From SZUA-545 sp050297855 (GTDB lineage Bacteria; Campylobacterota; Campylobacteria; Campylobacterales; SZUA-545), in assembly GCA_050297855.1 (NCBI GenBank), contig JBNKTC010000003.1, positions 1 through 28,015 on the forward strand: 28,015 nucleotides of DNA. Direction: 5' to 3'. Position 1 is the first letter of the stretch, and every line of letters begins with the position of its first letter. The notes under the pieces were generated by a model that made no database searches, was not told the DNA's origin, and saw only the letters and a list, made by a program, of their open reading frames with translations. Below are positions 7,896 through 14,024 of this stretch, piece after piece. The position numbers and the translations under genes were made by a program.

Positions 7896-8506
7896 TAGAG
7901 GGACATCATTTTGTCCACATCGTCCCAGGAGGGGCCTTTGGATTCCTCTTTTTTGAACATGTGGTAGACGTATCGGGCGAACATATCGGTCTCGATATTG
8001 ACCCGGGTCCCCTTCTGGTAGCTGTCCATCAGGGTATCTTTCATCGTATGCGGGATGATGGTCAGGCGGAAGGTCTCCTCCTGGATGTCGTTCAGGGTCA
8101 GGCTTACCCCGTCGACGGCGACGGAGCCTTTTGGGATCATAAACTTCATCTGCTCTTTGGGTACTTTGATAAAAAAGTCGTAGCTGCTGCTTTTTTTATC
8201 GATTTTTTCCACAACGCCTACGCAGTCGACATGCCCCTGGATGATGTGCCCTTCGATGCGGCTGCCCAGCTGCATGGCCGGTTCGATATGGACCTTTCCG
8301 CTGTAGCGCTCCAGGGCAAGCAGCTCCTCACTCTCATGGGAGAGTTCGACACTGAAACCGTCGGGAAAGAGTTCGATGGCCGTCAGGCAGGCACCGTTAA
8401 CGGCTATCGAGTCTCCGAGCTTGGGCCGGTGTCTGGCTTTTAGGGTCAGGATACCGTTGGTAAAACTTTTTACTTCGGCAATCTCACGTATCAATCCTGT
8501 AAACAT
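7892..8506 (-). CDS. ribE: riboflavin synthase alpha chain
   Basis: Dismutates two 6,7-dimethyl-8-ribityllumazine to riboflavin and its precursor. The 204-residue protein is two tandem lumazine-binding barrels. It starts with the invariant MFTGLI, carries VNGACLT in the first repeat and VDGVSLT in the second, and has GHIIQGHVDCVG at the domain boundary, all family signatures. It lies 2 bases after the mnmD-like gene (8509), so the two form a minus-strand pair. No FMN riboswitch (RFN element) could be recognised in the operon leader upstream of 9219. Confidence 0.95.
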   Translation of the reverse strand: MFTGLIREIAEVKSFTNGILTLKARHRPKLGDSIAVNGACLTAIELFPDGFSVELSHESEELLALERYSGKVHIEPAMQLGSRIEGHIIQGHVDCVGVVEKIDKKSSSYDFFIKVPKEQMKFMIPKGSVAVDGVSLTLNDIQEETFRLTIIPHTMKDTLMDSYQKGTRVNIETDMFARYVYHMFKKEESKGPSWDDVDKMMSLY

Positions 8507-8508
8507 CG

Positions 8509-9219
8509 TTATCCTAAATCTATTTCGTTAAGCGGAAGTGTACCATGTTTTACCGCCAGGGTGCCCGGCCGGACGGGGGAGGTCTTGGGAAAGTCGTGTT
8601 CGTAGAGGGTAAACCCGACTGCTTTCATGATCTTTCGTATCCCTTTGGCCTGGGAGTAGGTGGTAAGGATGCCGTTTTCGTTTAGAAGATTAAAGACATT
8701 CCCGAAATACTCTTCGCTCCACAGTTCGGGGTTGTTCTTTTTGGAGAAGGCGTCCTGGTAGACGATATCAAATTTTTTGACCGTGTCACGTACCATCTCC
8801 ACTGCATCGCCGATCAGGATCGTGATGTTCATATATTCGTTATTAAAGTGGAGTTGGCGACTCAGTTGGCTGATAACGGGAAGATAGGCCAGAAGTTCCG
8901 TCGGGTAGGGCAATAGATGGAGCGAACGGACAAGCTCTTCGTCCAGTTCGGGTGAGTAGATCTCCACATCCCCCATGTACCCTTTCTGATCAAGGTAGTA
9001 GAGGGTTGCAATGGTGTTATACCCCAGGCCGAAACAGATATCCAGAATGCTGATGACTGCAGGATCTTGTTTTAGAATATGGTCGATAGCCGGGATGACG
9101 TGTTTGTGCATCGTCTCATCGAAGGCTCCCGATTTGCGGGAGTGGTAATGTTCGTCATATTTTTCCGAGTAGAGGGTAAAACTTCCGTCCTGTGTTCTGA
9201 CGGGGTAGAGTTTGTTCAT
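8509..9219 (-). CDS. mnmD: MnmD-type tRNA 5-(aminomethyl)-2-thiouridine methyltransferase
   Basis: SAM-dependent methyltransferase that completes mnm5s2U at the wobble base of certain tRNAs. Only the methyltransferase half of bifunctional MnmC is present; the FAD oxidase half is missing, as in stand-alone MnmD. Key marks are the SAM loop ILDICFGLGYNTIATLYYL and the DAFSKKNNPELWSEEYF segment, a variant of the DAFxPxxNPxLW motif. The N-terminal SEKYDEHYHSRKSGAFDE part also fits. I chose the ATG at 9219 (MNKLYPVRTQDGS), giving 236 residues; a TTG at 9240 would add seven residues but lies inside a leader hairpin. Confidence 0.85.
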   Translation of the reverse strand: MNKLYPVRTQDGSFTLYSEKYDEHYHSRKSGAFDETMHKHVIPAIDHILKQDPAVISILDICFGLGYNTIATLYYLDQKGYMGDVEIYSPELDEELVRSLHLLPYPTELLAYLPVISQLSRQLHFNNEYMNITILIGDAVEMVRDTVKKFDIVYQDAFSKKNNPELWSEEYFGNVFNLLNENGILTTYSQAKGIRKIMKAVGFTLYEHDFPKTSPVRPGTLAVKHGTLPLNEIDLG

Positions 9220-9237
9220 GATCCATCTTTTATACGC

Positions 9238-9258
9238 CAAAAGAGCAAAGCCCTTTTG
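9238..9258 (-). promoter_or_regulatory. leader hairpin before mnmD-ribE
   Basis: On the minus strand CAAAAGGGC-TTT-GCTCTTTTG folds into a 9-bp stem (one G-U pair) with a 3-base loop, 18 bases before the ATG at 9219 and downstream of the candidate promoter. A second small stem, GCCGTG/CACGGC, lies further up the leader. It could be an attenuator, an mRNA-stability element, or chance. Confidence 0.35.
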
Positions 9259-9314
9259 ACTTCGCTCGCCGCTTTGGCACTAAAGCTAGCCGTGTTCCAC
9301 GGCAGAGTAGATTT

Positions 9315-9323
9315 ATTATAACA
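9315..9323 (-). promoter_or_regulatory. candidate extended -10 promoter for mnmD-ribE
   Basis: On the minus strand TGTTATAAT gives a perfect -10 with the TG extension. The base 17 upstream does not offer a good -35, which extended -10 promoters do not need. Expected transcription start is near 9308, giving a leader of about 90 bases. Confidence 0.5.
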
Positions 9324-9338
9324 AAGGGGAGTTGATTA

Positions 9339-10334
9339 TTATGATAAAGCCATCATTCGCTCTAACGCGATGCGTCCCCATTTGATCGTCTCGTCGTCGA
9401 CATGGATCTCATTGATGAAAGTACCGTTGTCGATAGATTTGAGAACATCGTAGAGGTTTTCCAGCGTTGTCTCGTTCATTGTCGTACACTCGGGCTTGGT
9501 CGAAGAGAGGACGTAGGTATTTTTCTTTCTGAGACGGTTGACCAGGTTGAACTCCGTTCCGACGACTGCTTTTTGTTCGGGATCGAGGGCCGCAATGTAT
9601 TTGATGATCTGGGAAGTGGATCCCACGAAATCGGCCTTGGCCGTGACGGAGGGGTCACATTCGGGGTGGACTACTACTTTGATCCCCGGGTATTTTTTTC
9701 GGTAAAAGTCGATATCTCCCGGTTCAAATAGCTGGTGGACCGAGCAGAATCCGTCGTAGCAGATGATGTCGGCATCTTCCAGCTTTTCATCCTGGCCGAT
9801 GACGGCCGATTTGAGTCCCATGTCGATGGCGATGTTCTGTCCCAGGCAGCGGTCGGGAAGGAAGAAGATCTTTTTCCCCTCTTTCAGGGCGTTTTCGATG
9901 ATGATCTTGGCGTTGGAGCTGGTGCAGACCAGGCCGCCCATCTTGCCCACTTCCGCTTTGACTTCGGCGCTGGAGTTGATGTAGGTGACGGGCAGGATGT
10001 TCTCTTTGGCGATCCCCCGTGCCTCCATCGCTTTGATACTGTCAAAAAAGTAGCTCGTGTCGATCATTCGCGCCATGGCGCAGCAGGCGATGCGCGGCAT
10101 GAAAACACGGGTCTTGGGGCTTAGGAGTTTGACGCTCTGTCCCATAAAGCCGACACCGCAGAAGACCAGGTACGGGTTGGTATCTTCCATCGCTTTTTTG
10201 GCAAGCTCCAGGCTGTCGCCCGTGATATCCGCCATGTCGAATACTTCGTCGCGCTGGTAGAAGTGTGCCACGAGTGTGACATTGTTCTTCTCTTTAAGGC
10301 GGATGATCTCGTTTTTCAGTTCTTCGTTTGTCAT
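9339..10334 (-). CDS. nadA: quinolinate synthase A
   Basis: 4Fe-4S enzyme that condenses iminoaspartate with dihydroxyacetone phosphate to quinolinate for NAD synthesis. From the ATG at 10334 the protein has 331 residues. VAHFYQRDEV (22-31), a triplicated-fold signature, and the three expected cluster cysteines are visible: C85 in ACCAMARM, C197 in GFCSVHQLF and C283 in PECTTMNET. The 112-residue gap between the first two is like the longer B. subtilis-type form. The frame stays open far upstream, across plsY on the other strand, but that part lacks any family match; GGGGAA about 10 bases before 10334 supports the short start. nadB and nadC are not in the window. Confidence 0.93.
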   Translation of the reverse strand: MTNEELKNEIIRLKEKNNVTLVAHFYQRDEVFDMADITGDSLELAKKAMEDTNPYLVFCGVGFMGQSVKLLSPKTRVFMPRIACCAMARMIDTSYFFDSIKAMEARGIAKENILPVTYINSSAEVKAEVGKMGGLVCTSSNAKIIIENALKEGKKIFFLPDRCLGQNIAIDMGLKSAVIGQDEKLEDADIICYDGFCSVHQLFEPGDIDFYRKKYPGIKVVVHPECDPSVTAKADFVGSTSQIIKYIAALDPEQKAVVGTEFNLVNRLRKKNTYVLSSTKPECTTMNETTLENLYDVLKSIDNGTFINEIHVDDETIKWGRIALERMMALS

Positions 10335-10411
10335 TAAGTCGTGTTTCCCCATAAAACAAAAGATGATAAAATGTCGCCTAAACAGCGACGCCTTTTGTGT
10401 AATTTGGGCGT

Positions 10412-10439
10412 ATTTTACCAGCAAATGCGAGTAAGTCAA
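10412..10439 (-). promoter_or_regulatory. nadA promoter
   Basis: Read on the minus strand, TTGACT (10434-10439) and TAAAAT (10412-10417) are spaced by 16 bases, and TGG before the -10 gives a partial extended -10. This predicts a leader of about 70 bases holding a 5-bp stem (GTCGC/GCGAC). It lies in the 114-base divergent gap between nadA and plsY. Confidence 0.6.
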
Positions 10440-10448
10440 AGGATAATA

Positions 10449-11075
10449 ATGGAATTTCTTGCAAATATGAATGTATTGGCCTATTTGGTAGCATATCTCG
10501 TCGGGGCGATCCCCTTCGGTCTGGTGCTGGCAAAACTGTATGCCGGTGTCGATATCAAAAGCGAGGGGAGTAAGAGCATCGGGGCGACCAATGTACTCCG
10601 CGTCGTCAAACAGAAAGACCCCAAGCTGGCCAAAAAACTGGGGGCAGCCACCCTGGCCCTGGATGCGCTCAAGGGGATGATCGTACTCCTGGTCGCCATG
10701 GGAATGGGCTATGATGCCAGTGTATTGTGGGGTATGGCGCTCTTCTCGGTTCTCGGACACTGCTACAGCCCTTACCTGGGCTTCGAAGGGGGTAAGGGGG
10801 TGGCCACGGGCGTAGGCGTTATTGCCGTACTGCTCCCACTTGAGGCGGTGATCGGGCTGCTGGTATGGTTCGGGATGGCGAAGTTTCTGAAGATCTCTTC
10901 CGTGGCATCGCTTTCGGGGCTGATTGCCGCGGTGGTCGCCAGCTTCTTTATTCATCCCGGGCTGGGGGAGGTCAACTCCCAGATCCCGCTGATCCTGATC
11001 GCCTTTCTGATCTTTTATAAACATATCCCCAACATTCTCCGCCTTGTCAAAGGCGAGGAGAAAGCGGCCATATGA
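10449..11075 (+). CDS. plsY: glycerol-3-phosphate acyltransferase PlsY
   Basis: Inner-membrane enzyme that moves an acyl group from acyl-phosphate to glycerol-3-phosphate, the first step of phospholipid synthesis. The ATG at 10449 has AAAGGA six bases before it and gives 208 residues with about five to seven hydrophobic helices; upstream in-frame ATGs would add a polar, unrelated tail. Family motifs are GSKSIGATNVLR (about 41-52), the glycine-rich FEGGKGVATGVGV near 110-122, and FYKHIPNILRL near the end. PlsX is not nearby. The stop overlaps folB by 4 bases (ATGA), so the two are coupled. Confidence 0.95.
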   Translation: MEFLANMNVLAYLVAYLVGAIPFGLVLAKLYAGVDIKSEGSKSIGATNVLRVVKQKDPKLAKKLGAATLALDALKGMIVLLVAMGMGYDASVLWGMALFSVLGHCYSPYLGFEGGKGVATGVGVIAVLLPLEAVIGLLVWFGMAKFLKISSVASLSGLIAAVVASFFIHPGLGEVNSQIPLILIAFLIFYKHIPNILRLVKGEEKAAI

Positions 11076-11389
11076 CGATCCGTATCAACGACCTTGCGTT
11101 CGAGACGATCATCGGGATCCTCGATTTTGAGCGGCAGTCGCCGCAGCGCGTGGTCGTTGACTGTACGCTGGAGTACGAAGGCGAGTACGTGGACTACAGT
11201 GTGATCCGCGAGATAGTCGTCCAGACGATCCAGAAGGGGGCATACGGCCTGATCGAAGAGGCACTTCCCGCTGTAATCGCTAAAGTACACGAGGTGTTCC
11301 CCCAGGTACGCTCCATAATTCTTCAGATCACCAAACCCGATATTTTCGACGATTGCCGCGTCAGCGTCGAAGAGCGGGCAGCCTTTTAA
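11072..11389 (+). CDS. folB: dihydroneopterin aldolase
   Basis: Splits dihydroneopterin to 6-hydroxymethyl-dihydropterin and glycolaldehyde in folate synthesis. The 105-residue length is slightly short for the family (about 115-120). The start MTIRINDLAFETIIGILDFERQ contains the conserved glutamate and the GIxxxER pattern that follows it; VVVDCTLEY is the next strand. It ends with KPDIFDDCRVSVEERAAF, matching the family's closing KP strand. It overlaps plsY by 4 bases and is the last gene of that operon. No clear terminator follows; the next gene, hsrA, has its own promoter. Confidence 0.85.
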   Translation: MTIRINDLAFETIIGILDFERQSPQRVVVDCTLEYEGEYVDYSVIREIVVQTIQKGAYGLIEEALPAVIAKVHEVFPQVRSIILQITKPDIFDDCRVSVEERAAF

Positions 11390-11427
11390 AAAGAGCTTAA
11401 AAAATTACAGGATGTCACAAAATTTTC

Positions 11428-11467
11428 TTTAAAGTTTCTTTAAACTTGCCGTTTTTTGTGTTATAAT
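11428..11467 (+). promoter_or_regulatory. hsrA promoter with tandem TTTAAA operator
   Basis: TTTAAA (11428-11433), five bases, then TTTAAA again (11439-11444): a direct repeat with an 11-bp period, inside the longer repeat TTTCTTTAAA. The second copy is placed as a -35, exactly 17 bases before a perfect TATAAT (11462-11467). OmpR-family regulators bind tandem half-sites one helical turn apart, and I recall the H. pylori HP1043 site as TTTAAG-N5-TTTAAG. The likely reading is autoregulation by HsrA. Confidence 0.7.
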
Positions 11468-11504
11468 ATGCCCAAAAACGGTTCACGCAAGAATAGGAAT
11501 TTAG

Positions 11505-12176
11505 ATGAGAATTTTAATCGTTGAAGACGAAACGACCCTTAACCGGACACTCTCTGAGGGGCTGAGAGAACTCGGCTACCAGACGGATGAAGCCGAAAAT
11601 ATCAAGGATGCGCAGTACTTTATCGGTATCCGGAACTATGACCTGGTCCTTCTGGACTGGATGCTTCCTGACGGTAACGGCCTTGATCTTGTCCAGGAAG
11701 TCAAAGAGAAGTCCCAGCGTACGGCCGTTGTCATGATCTCGGCGCGTGATGACCGCGAGAGCGAGATCGAAGCGTTCGGGCTGGGTGTGGATGACTACAT
11801 CGTCAAACCGTTCGAATTTGACGTACTGGTCGCACGTCTTGAATCCCGCCTGCGATTCGGCGGAACCAACCTGATCGAGATCGGGGACCTGGTGATCGAA
11901 CCGGACGAAGAGAAGATCTACTACAAGGGCAAAGAGATCGAACTCAAAGGGAAACCTTTCGAAGTCCTCACCCACCTGGCACGACACCGCGACCAGATCG
12001 TCTCCAAAGAGCAGCTGCTTGACGCCATCTGGGAGGAGCCTGAACTGGTCACCCCCAACGTCATCGAAGTGGCGATCAACCAGATCCGCCAGAAGATGGA
12101 CAAACCGCTCAATATCGATACGATCGAGACGGTAAGACGCCGGGGTTACCGTTTCTGCTTCCCGCAAAAGGGATAA
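11505..12176 (+). CDS. hsrA: HsrA-family orphan OmpR-type response regulator
   Basis: Transcription regulator of 223 residues: receiver (1-115) and winged-helix DNA-binding domain (about 125-220). The second half, from IEIGDL to RRRGYRFC, agrees almost residue for residue with H. pylori HP1043 as I remember it, including KGKPFEVLTHLARHRDQIV. HP1043 is essential and works without phosphorylation because its receiver has lost the acceptor. Here the receiver is canonical: acidic E7/D8, D51 in VLLDWMLPDG, S79 and K101 in IVKPF. So the protein could be phosphorylated, yet no histidine kinase gene is adjacent. It stands alone between its own promoter and a hairpin. Targets are unknown; core metabolism and its own gene are likely from the Helicobacter precedent. 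Confidence 0.93.
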   Translation: MRILIVEDETTLNRTLSEGLRELGYQTDEAENIKDAQYFIGIRNYDLVLLDWMLPDGNGLDLVQEVKEKSQRTAVVMISARDDRESEIEAFGLGVDDYIVKPFEFDVLVARLESRLRFGGTNLIEIGDLVIEPDEEKIYYKGKEIELKGKPFEVLTHLARHRDQIVSKEQLLDAIWEEPELVTPNVIEVAINQIRQKMDKPLNIDTIETVRRRGYRFCFPQKG

Positions 12177-12187
12177 TCTCCCCTTTC

Positions 12188-12212
12188 TAACAGGAGTCTA
12201 ATACTCCTGTTA
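12188..12212. terminator. hairpin after hsrA
   Basis: A perfect 10-bp stem TAACAGGAGT / ACTCCTGTTA with a CTAAT loop, 11 bases after the hsrA stop. What follows on the plus strand is TCAAAAAAATT, not a run of T, so it is not a standard intrinsic terminator; mRNA 3'-end protection or a weak terminator is possible. Confidence 0.5.
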
Positions 12213-12226
12213 TCAAAAAAATTAAT

Positions 12227-12254
12227 TTTTAATAAAGTTTACATAAGCTATAAC
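12227..12254 (+). promoter_or_regulatory. candidate promoter of the ferredoxin-ppx operon
   Basis: TATAAC (12249-12254) is a good -10 with an AT-rich -35 area. The region also holds TTTTAA (12227-12232), five bases, TTTACA (12238-12243), an 11-bp-period repeat like the one at hsrA. If TTTACA is the -35, the -10 would instead be the weaker TTGTAT at 12261-12266. Which one is used cannot be told by reading. Confidence 0.45.
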
Positions 12255-12291
12255 GCCGTCTTGTATTAGCATTTTTTCTCAAGGAAATGGA

Positions 12292-12543
12292 ATGGCATTA
12301 ATGATTAATGATGATTGCATCGCGTGCGATGCATGTTTGGACGAGTGCCCTACGGGTGCAATTGAAGAGGGTGACCCCGTCTATCTCATCGATCCCGATC
12401 GATGTACAGAGTGTGTAGGTTTTTATGACGAACCTTCGTGTATTTCCGTGTGCCCGGTAGATTGTATCGTTCCGGATCCTGACAATGTCGAAAATCCAGA
12501 AGAGTTGAAATATAAACTAAAACAGATTCAAGACGAAGAGTAG
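12292..12543 (+). CDS. 2[4Fe-4S] ferredoxin (YfhL / Alvin type)
   Basis: Small soluble electron carrier of 83 residues. Cluster cysteines are C9, C12, C15, C19 (C-x2-C-x2-C-x3-C) and C38, C41, C50, C54 (C-x2-C-x8-C-x3-C), plus an extra C58. The eight-residue gap between C41 and C50 and the acidic C-terminal tail beyond residue 63 mark the Alvin/YfhL-like branch, which has unusually negative and split cluster potentials. Low-potential ferredoxins drive 2-oxoglutarate and pyruvate synthase in the reductive TCA cycle, a fitting but unproven role given aclBA in the same window. Its TAG shares a base with the ppx GTG start. As I recall, the same fdx-ppx pair occurs in H. pylori. Confidence 0.92.
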   Translation: MALMINDDCIACDACLDECPTGAIEEGDPVYLIDPDRCTECVGFYDEPSCISVCPVDCIVPDPDNVENPEELKYKLKQIQDEE

Positions 12544-14015
12544 TGGCAAAAATCACTGCCGTAATCGATATCGGCTCCAACTCGGTCCGTATGCTGGTCT
12601 TCAAAAAGACCAGCCGTTTCGGATTTTATCTTCTCAAAGAGGTAAAAAGCCGTGTACGGATAAGTGAAAACTCCTACCAAAACGGCGGGGTCCTCCAAGA
12701 ACCCGCGATGAAGCGCGCGGAGAAGGCGATTGCCGGCTTTGCGACAGTCGCCCGCTCCCTTCAGGCACGAAAAATCATCTGCGTCGCCACCTCGGCGGTG
12801 CGGGATGCTCCCAACAGAAACGACTTTCTTAAGCGTATCCGATCCAAAACCGGTATCAGTATCAAGGTGATCGACGGGAAAAAAGAGTCCCTCTACGGTG
12901 GGATCGCGGCCCTGAATCTTCTGCCGATCCAAAACGGTATCACGATCGACATCGGCGGCGGTTCGACGGAGCTCGCCCTGATCAAGAACGGAAAGATCGA
13001 AGATACAGTCTCGTTCCAGCTTGGAACGGTTCGTCTCAAAGAACTCTTTTTTGATGGCGAACCCGATATAGCAGGGGCCAGGGCGTATGTAAGAAAACAG
13101 CTTGAAAGTCTGCCGCCGCATTTTAGCGATACGCAGATCATCGGGATCGGAGGGACGCTGCGTGCCCTCGCCCAGGCTTTGATAAAAAAAGAGGGGTATG
13201 CCCTTAATGTCCTTCATGCATACGAGTACTCCATGGAGAAAAACCGCGATTTTTTTGAGACGGTGATTGCGACCCAGCGCCATGACCGCCTTAAAAAGTT
13301 CGGATTCAAACAGGACCGTTTTGACGTGATCCGTGAAGGGCTGCTGATCTTTTCCGAAGTGGCGGCCAAGGTCGAGGCGGATACGGTCATTACAAGCGGC
13401 GTAGGGGTACGGGAGGGGGTATTCCTTTCCGATCTGCTGCGAAGCAGCAACGGTGTCTTCCCGGAGGGCTTTAACCCCAGTATCCGAAGCCTGATGGACC
13501 GTTTCGAGATCGACCGGACCGCAGCGGCCGGTACTAACCGGATGGCCCTGGAGCTATTCGATGCCCTCAAGCCGATGCACGGGATGGACGACGGGTACAA
13601 ACGGTACCTCTCCATCGCCGTCAAGCTCTCCAATATCGGGACTTTTGTCAACTACTACAAAAAGAGCCTGCATGCGTACAATATCATCTTCGAGGGGCTT
13701 GATTACGGGTTTACGCACAGGGAGCGTGTCCTGATCGCCAAGCTGGTGCGAAATCAGCAGAAGAAAGTATTGGCCAAATATGACACCCACACGCGCTTGG
13801 GGCGTTTTCTTCCCGGTGTGGAGATCGTAAGGTGGCTCTCGTTTATCATTTTTGTCGCGCGAAAGCTTAATATGGATAAAACCGCCCCCACTTTTTCGGT
13901 GCGGTGTGAAGCAAAGCGGATCGTCCTGCTTCTTGACGGCGAACACTACCTGGCCAGAGAGAGTCTGGCAAACGTCAAAGCCCCCGATAAGATCCAGCTG
14001 GCCTTTGAGGGGTAA
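12543..14015 (+). CDS. ppx: Ppx/GppA exopolyphosphatase / pppGpp phosphatase
   Basis: Member of the sugar kinase/actin-fold family that removes terminal phosphate from polyphosphate or from pppGpp. The 490-residue protein begins with the phosphate-binding DIGSNSVRML (residues 9-18) and has a second loop, TIDIGGGSTELALI, near 134-147; GIGGTLRALAQ and TSGVGVREG follow. The second half is a helical HD-like domain (about 300-490). The start is a GTG that overlaps the ferredoxin stop by one base, with translational coupling likely. It ends 9 bases from the convergent bamA stop. Which of the two substrates is used cannot be decided from the sequence. Confidence 0.9.
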   Translation: MAKITAVIDIGSNSVRMLVFKKTSRFGFYLLKEVKSRVRISENSYQNGGVLQEPAMKRAEKAIAGFATVARSLQARKIICVATSAVRDAPNRNDFLKRIRSKTGISIKVIDGKKESLYGGIAALNLLPIQNGITIDIGGGSTELALIKNGKIEDTVSFQLGTVRLKELFFDGEPDIAGARAYVRKQLESLPPHFSDTQIIGIGGTLRALAQALIKKEGYALNVLHAYEYSMEKNRDFFETVIATQRHDRLKKFGFKQDRFDVIREGLLIFSEVAAKVEADTVITSGVGVREGVFLSDLLRSSNGVFPEGFNPSIRSLMDRFEIDRTAAAGTNRMALELFDALKPMHGMDDGYKRYLSIAVKLSNIGTFVNYYKKSLHAYNIIFEGLDYGFTHRERVLIAKLVRNQQKKVLAKYDTHTRLGRFLPGVEIVRWLSFIIFVARKLNMDKTAPTFSVRCEAKRIVLLLDGEHYLARESLANVKAPDKIQLAFEG

Positions 14016-14024
14016 GAGGGTCCG

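Noticed and set aside
9219..9320. FMN riboswitch ahead of mnmD-ribE
   Set aside because: The leader is only about 90 bases and none of the conserved RFN helices could be recognised.
10341..10448. N-terminal extension of plsY
   Set aside because: The extra 36 residues are polar and lie over the nadA promoter; AAAGGA supports the ATG at 10449.
10335..11024. N-terminal extension of nadA by about 230 codons
   Set aside because: The extra part lies opposite plsY, reads as unrelated polar sequence, and NadA family similarity begins at the ATG at 10334.
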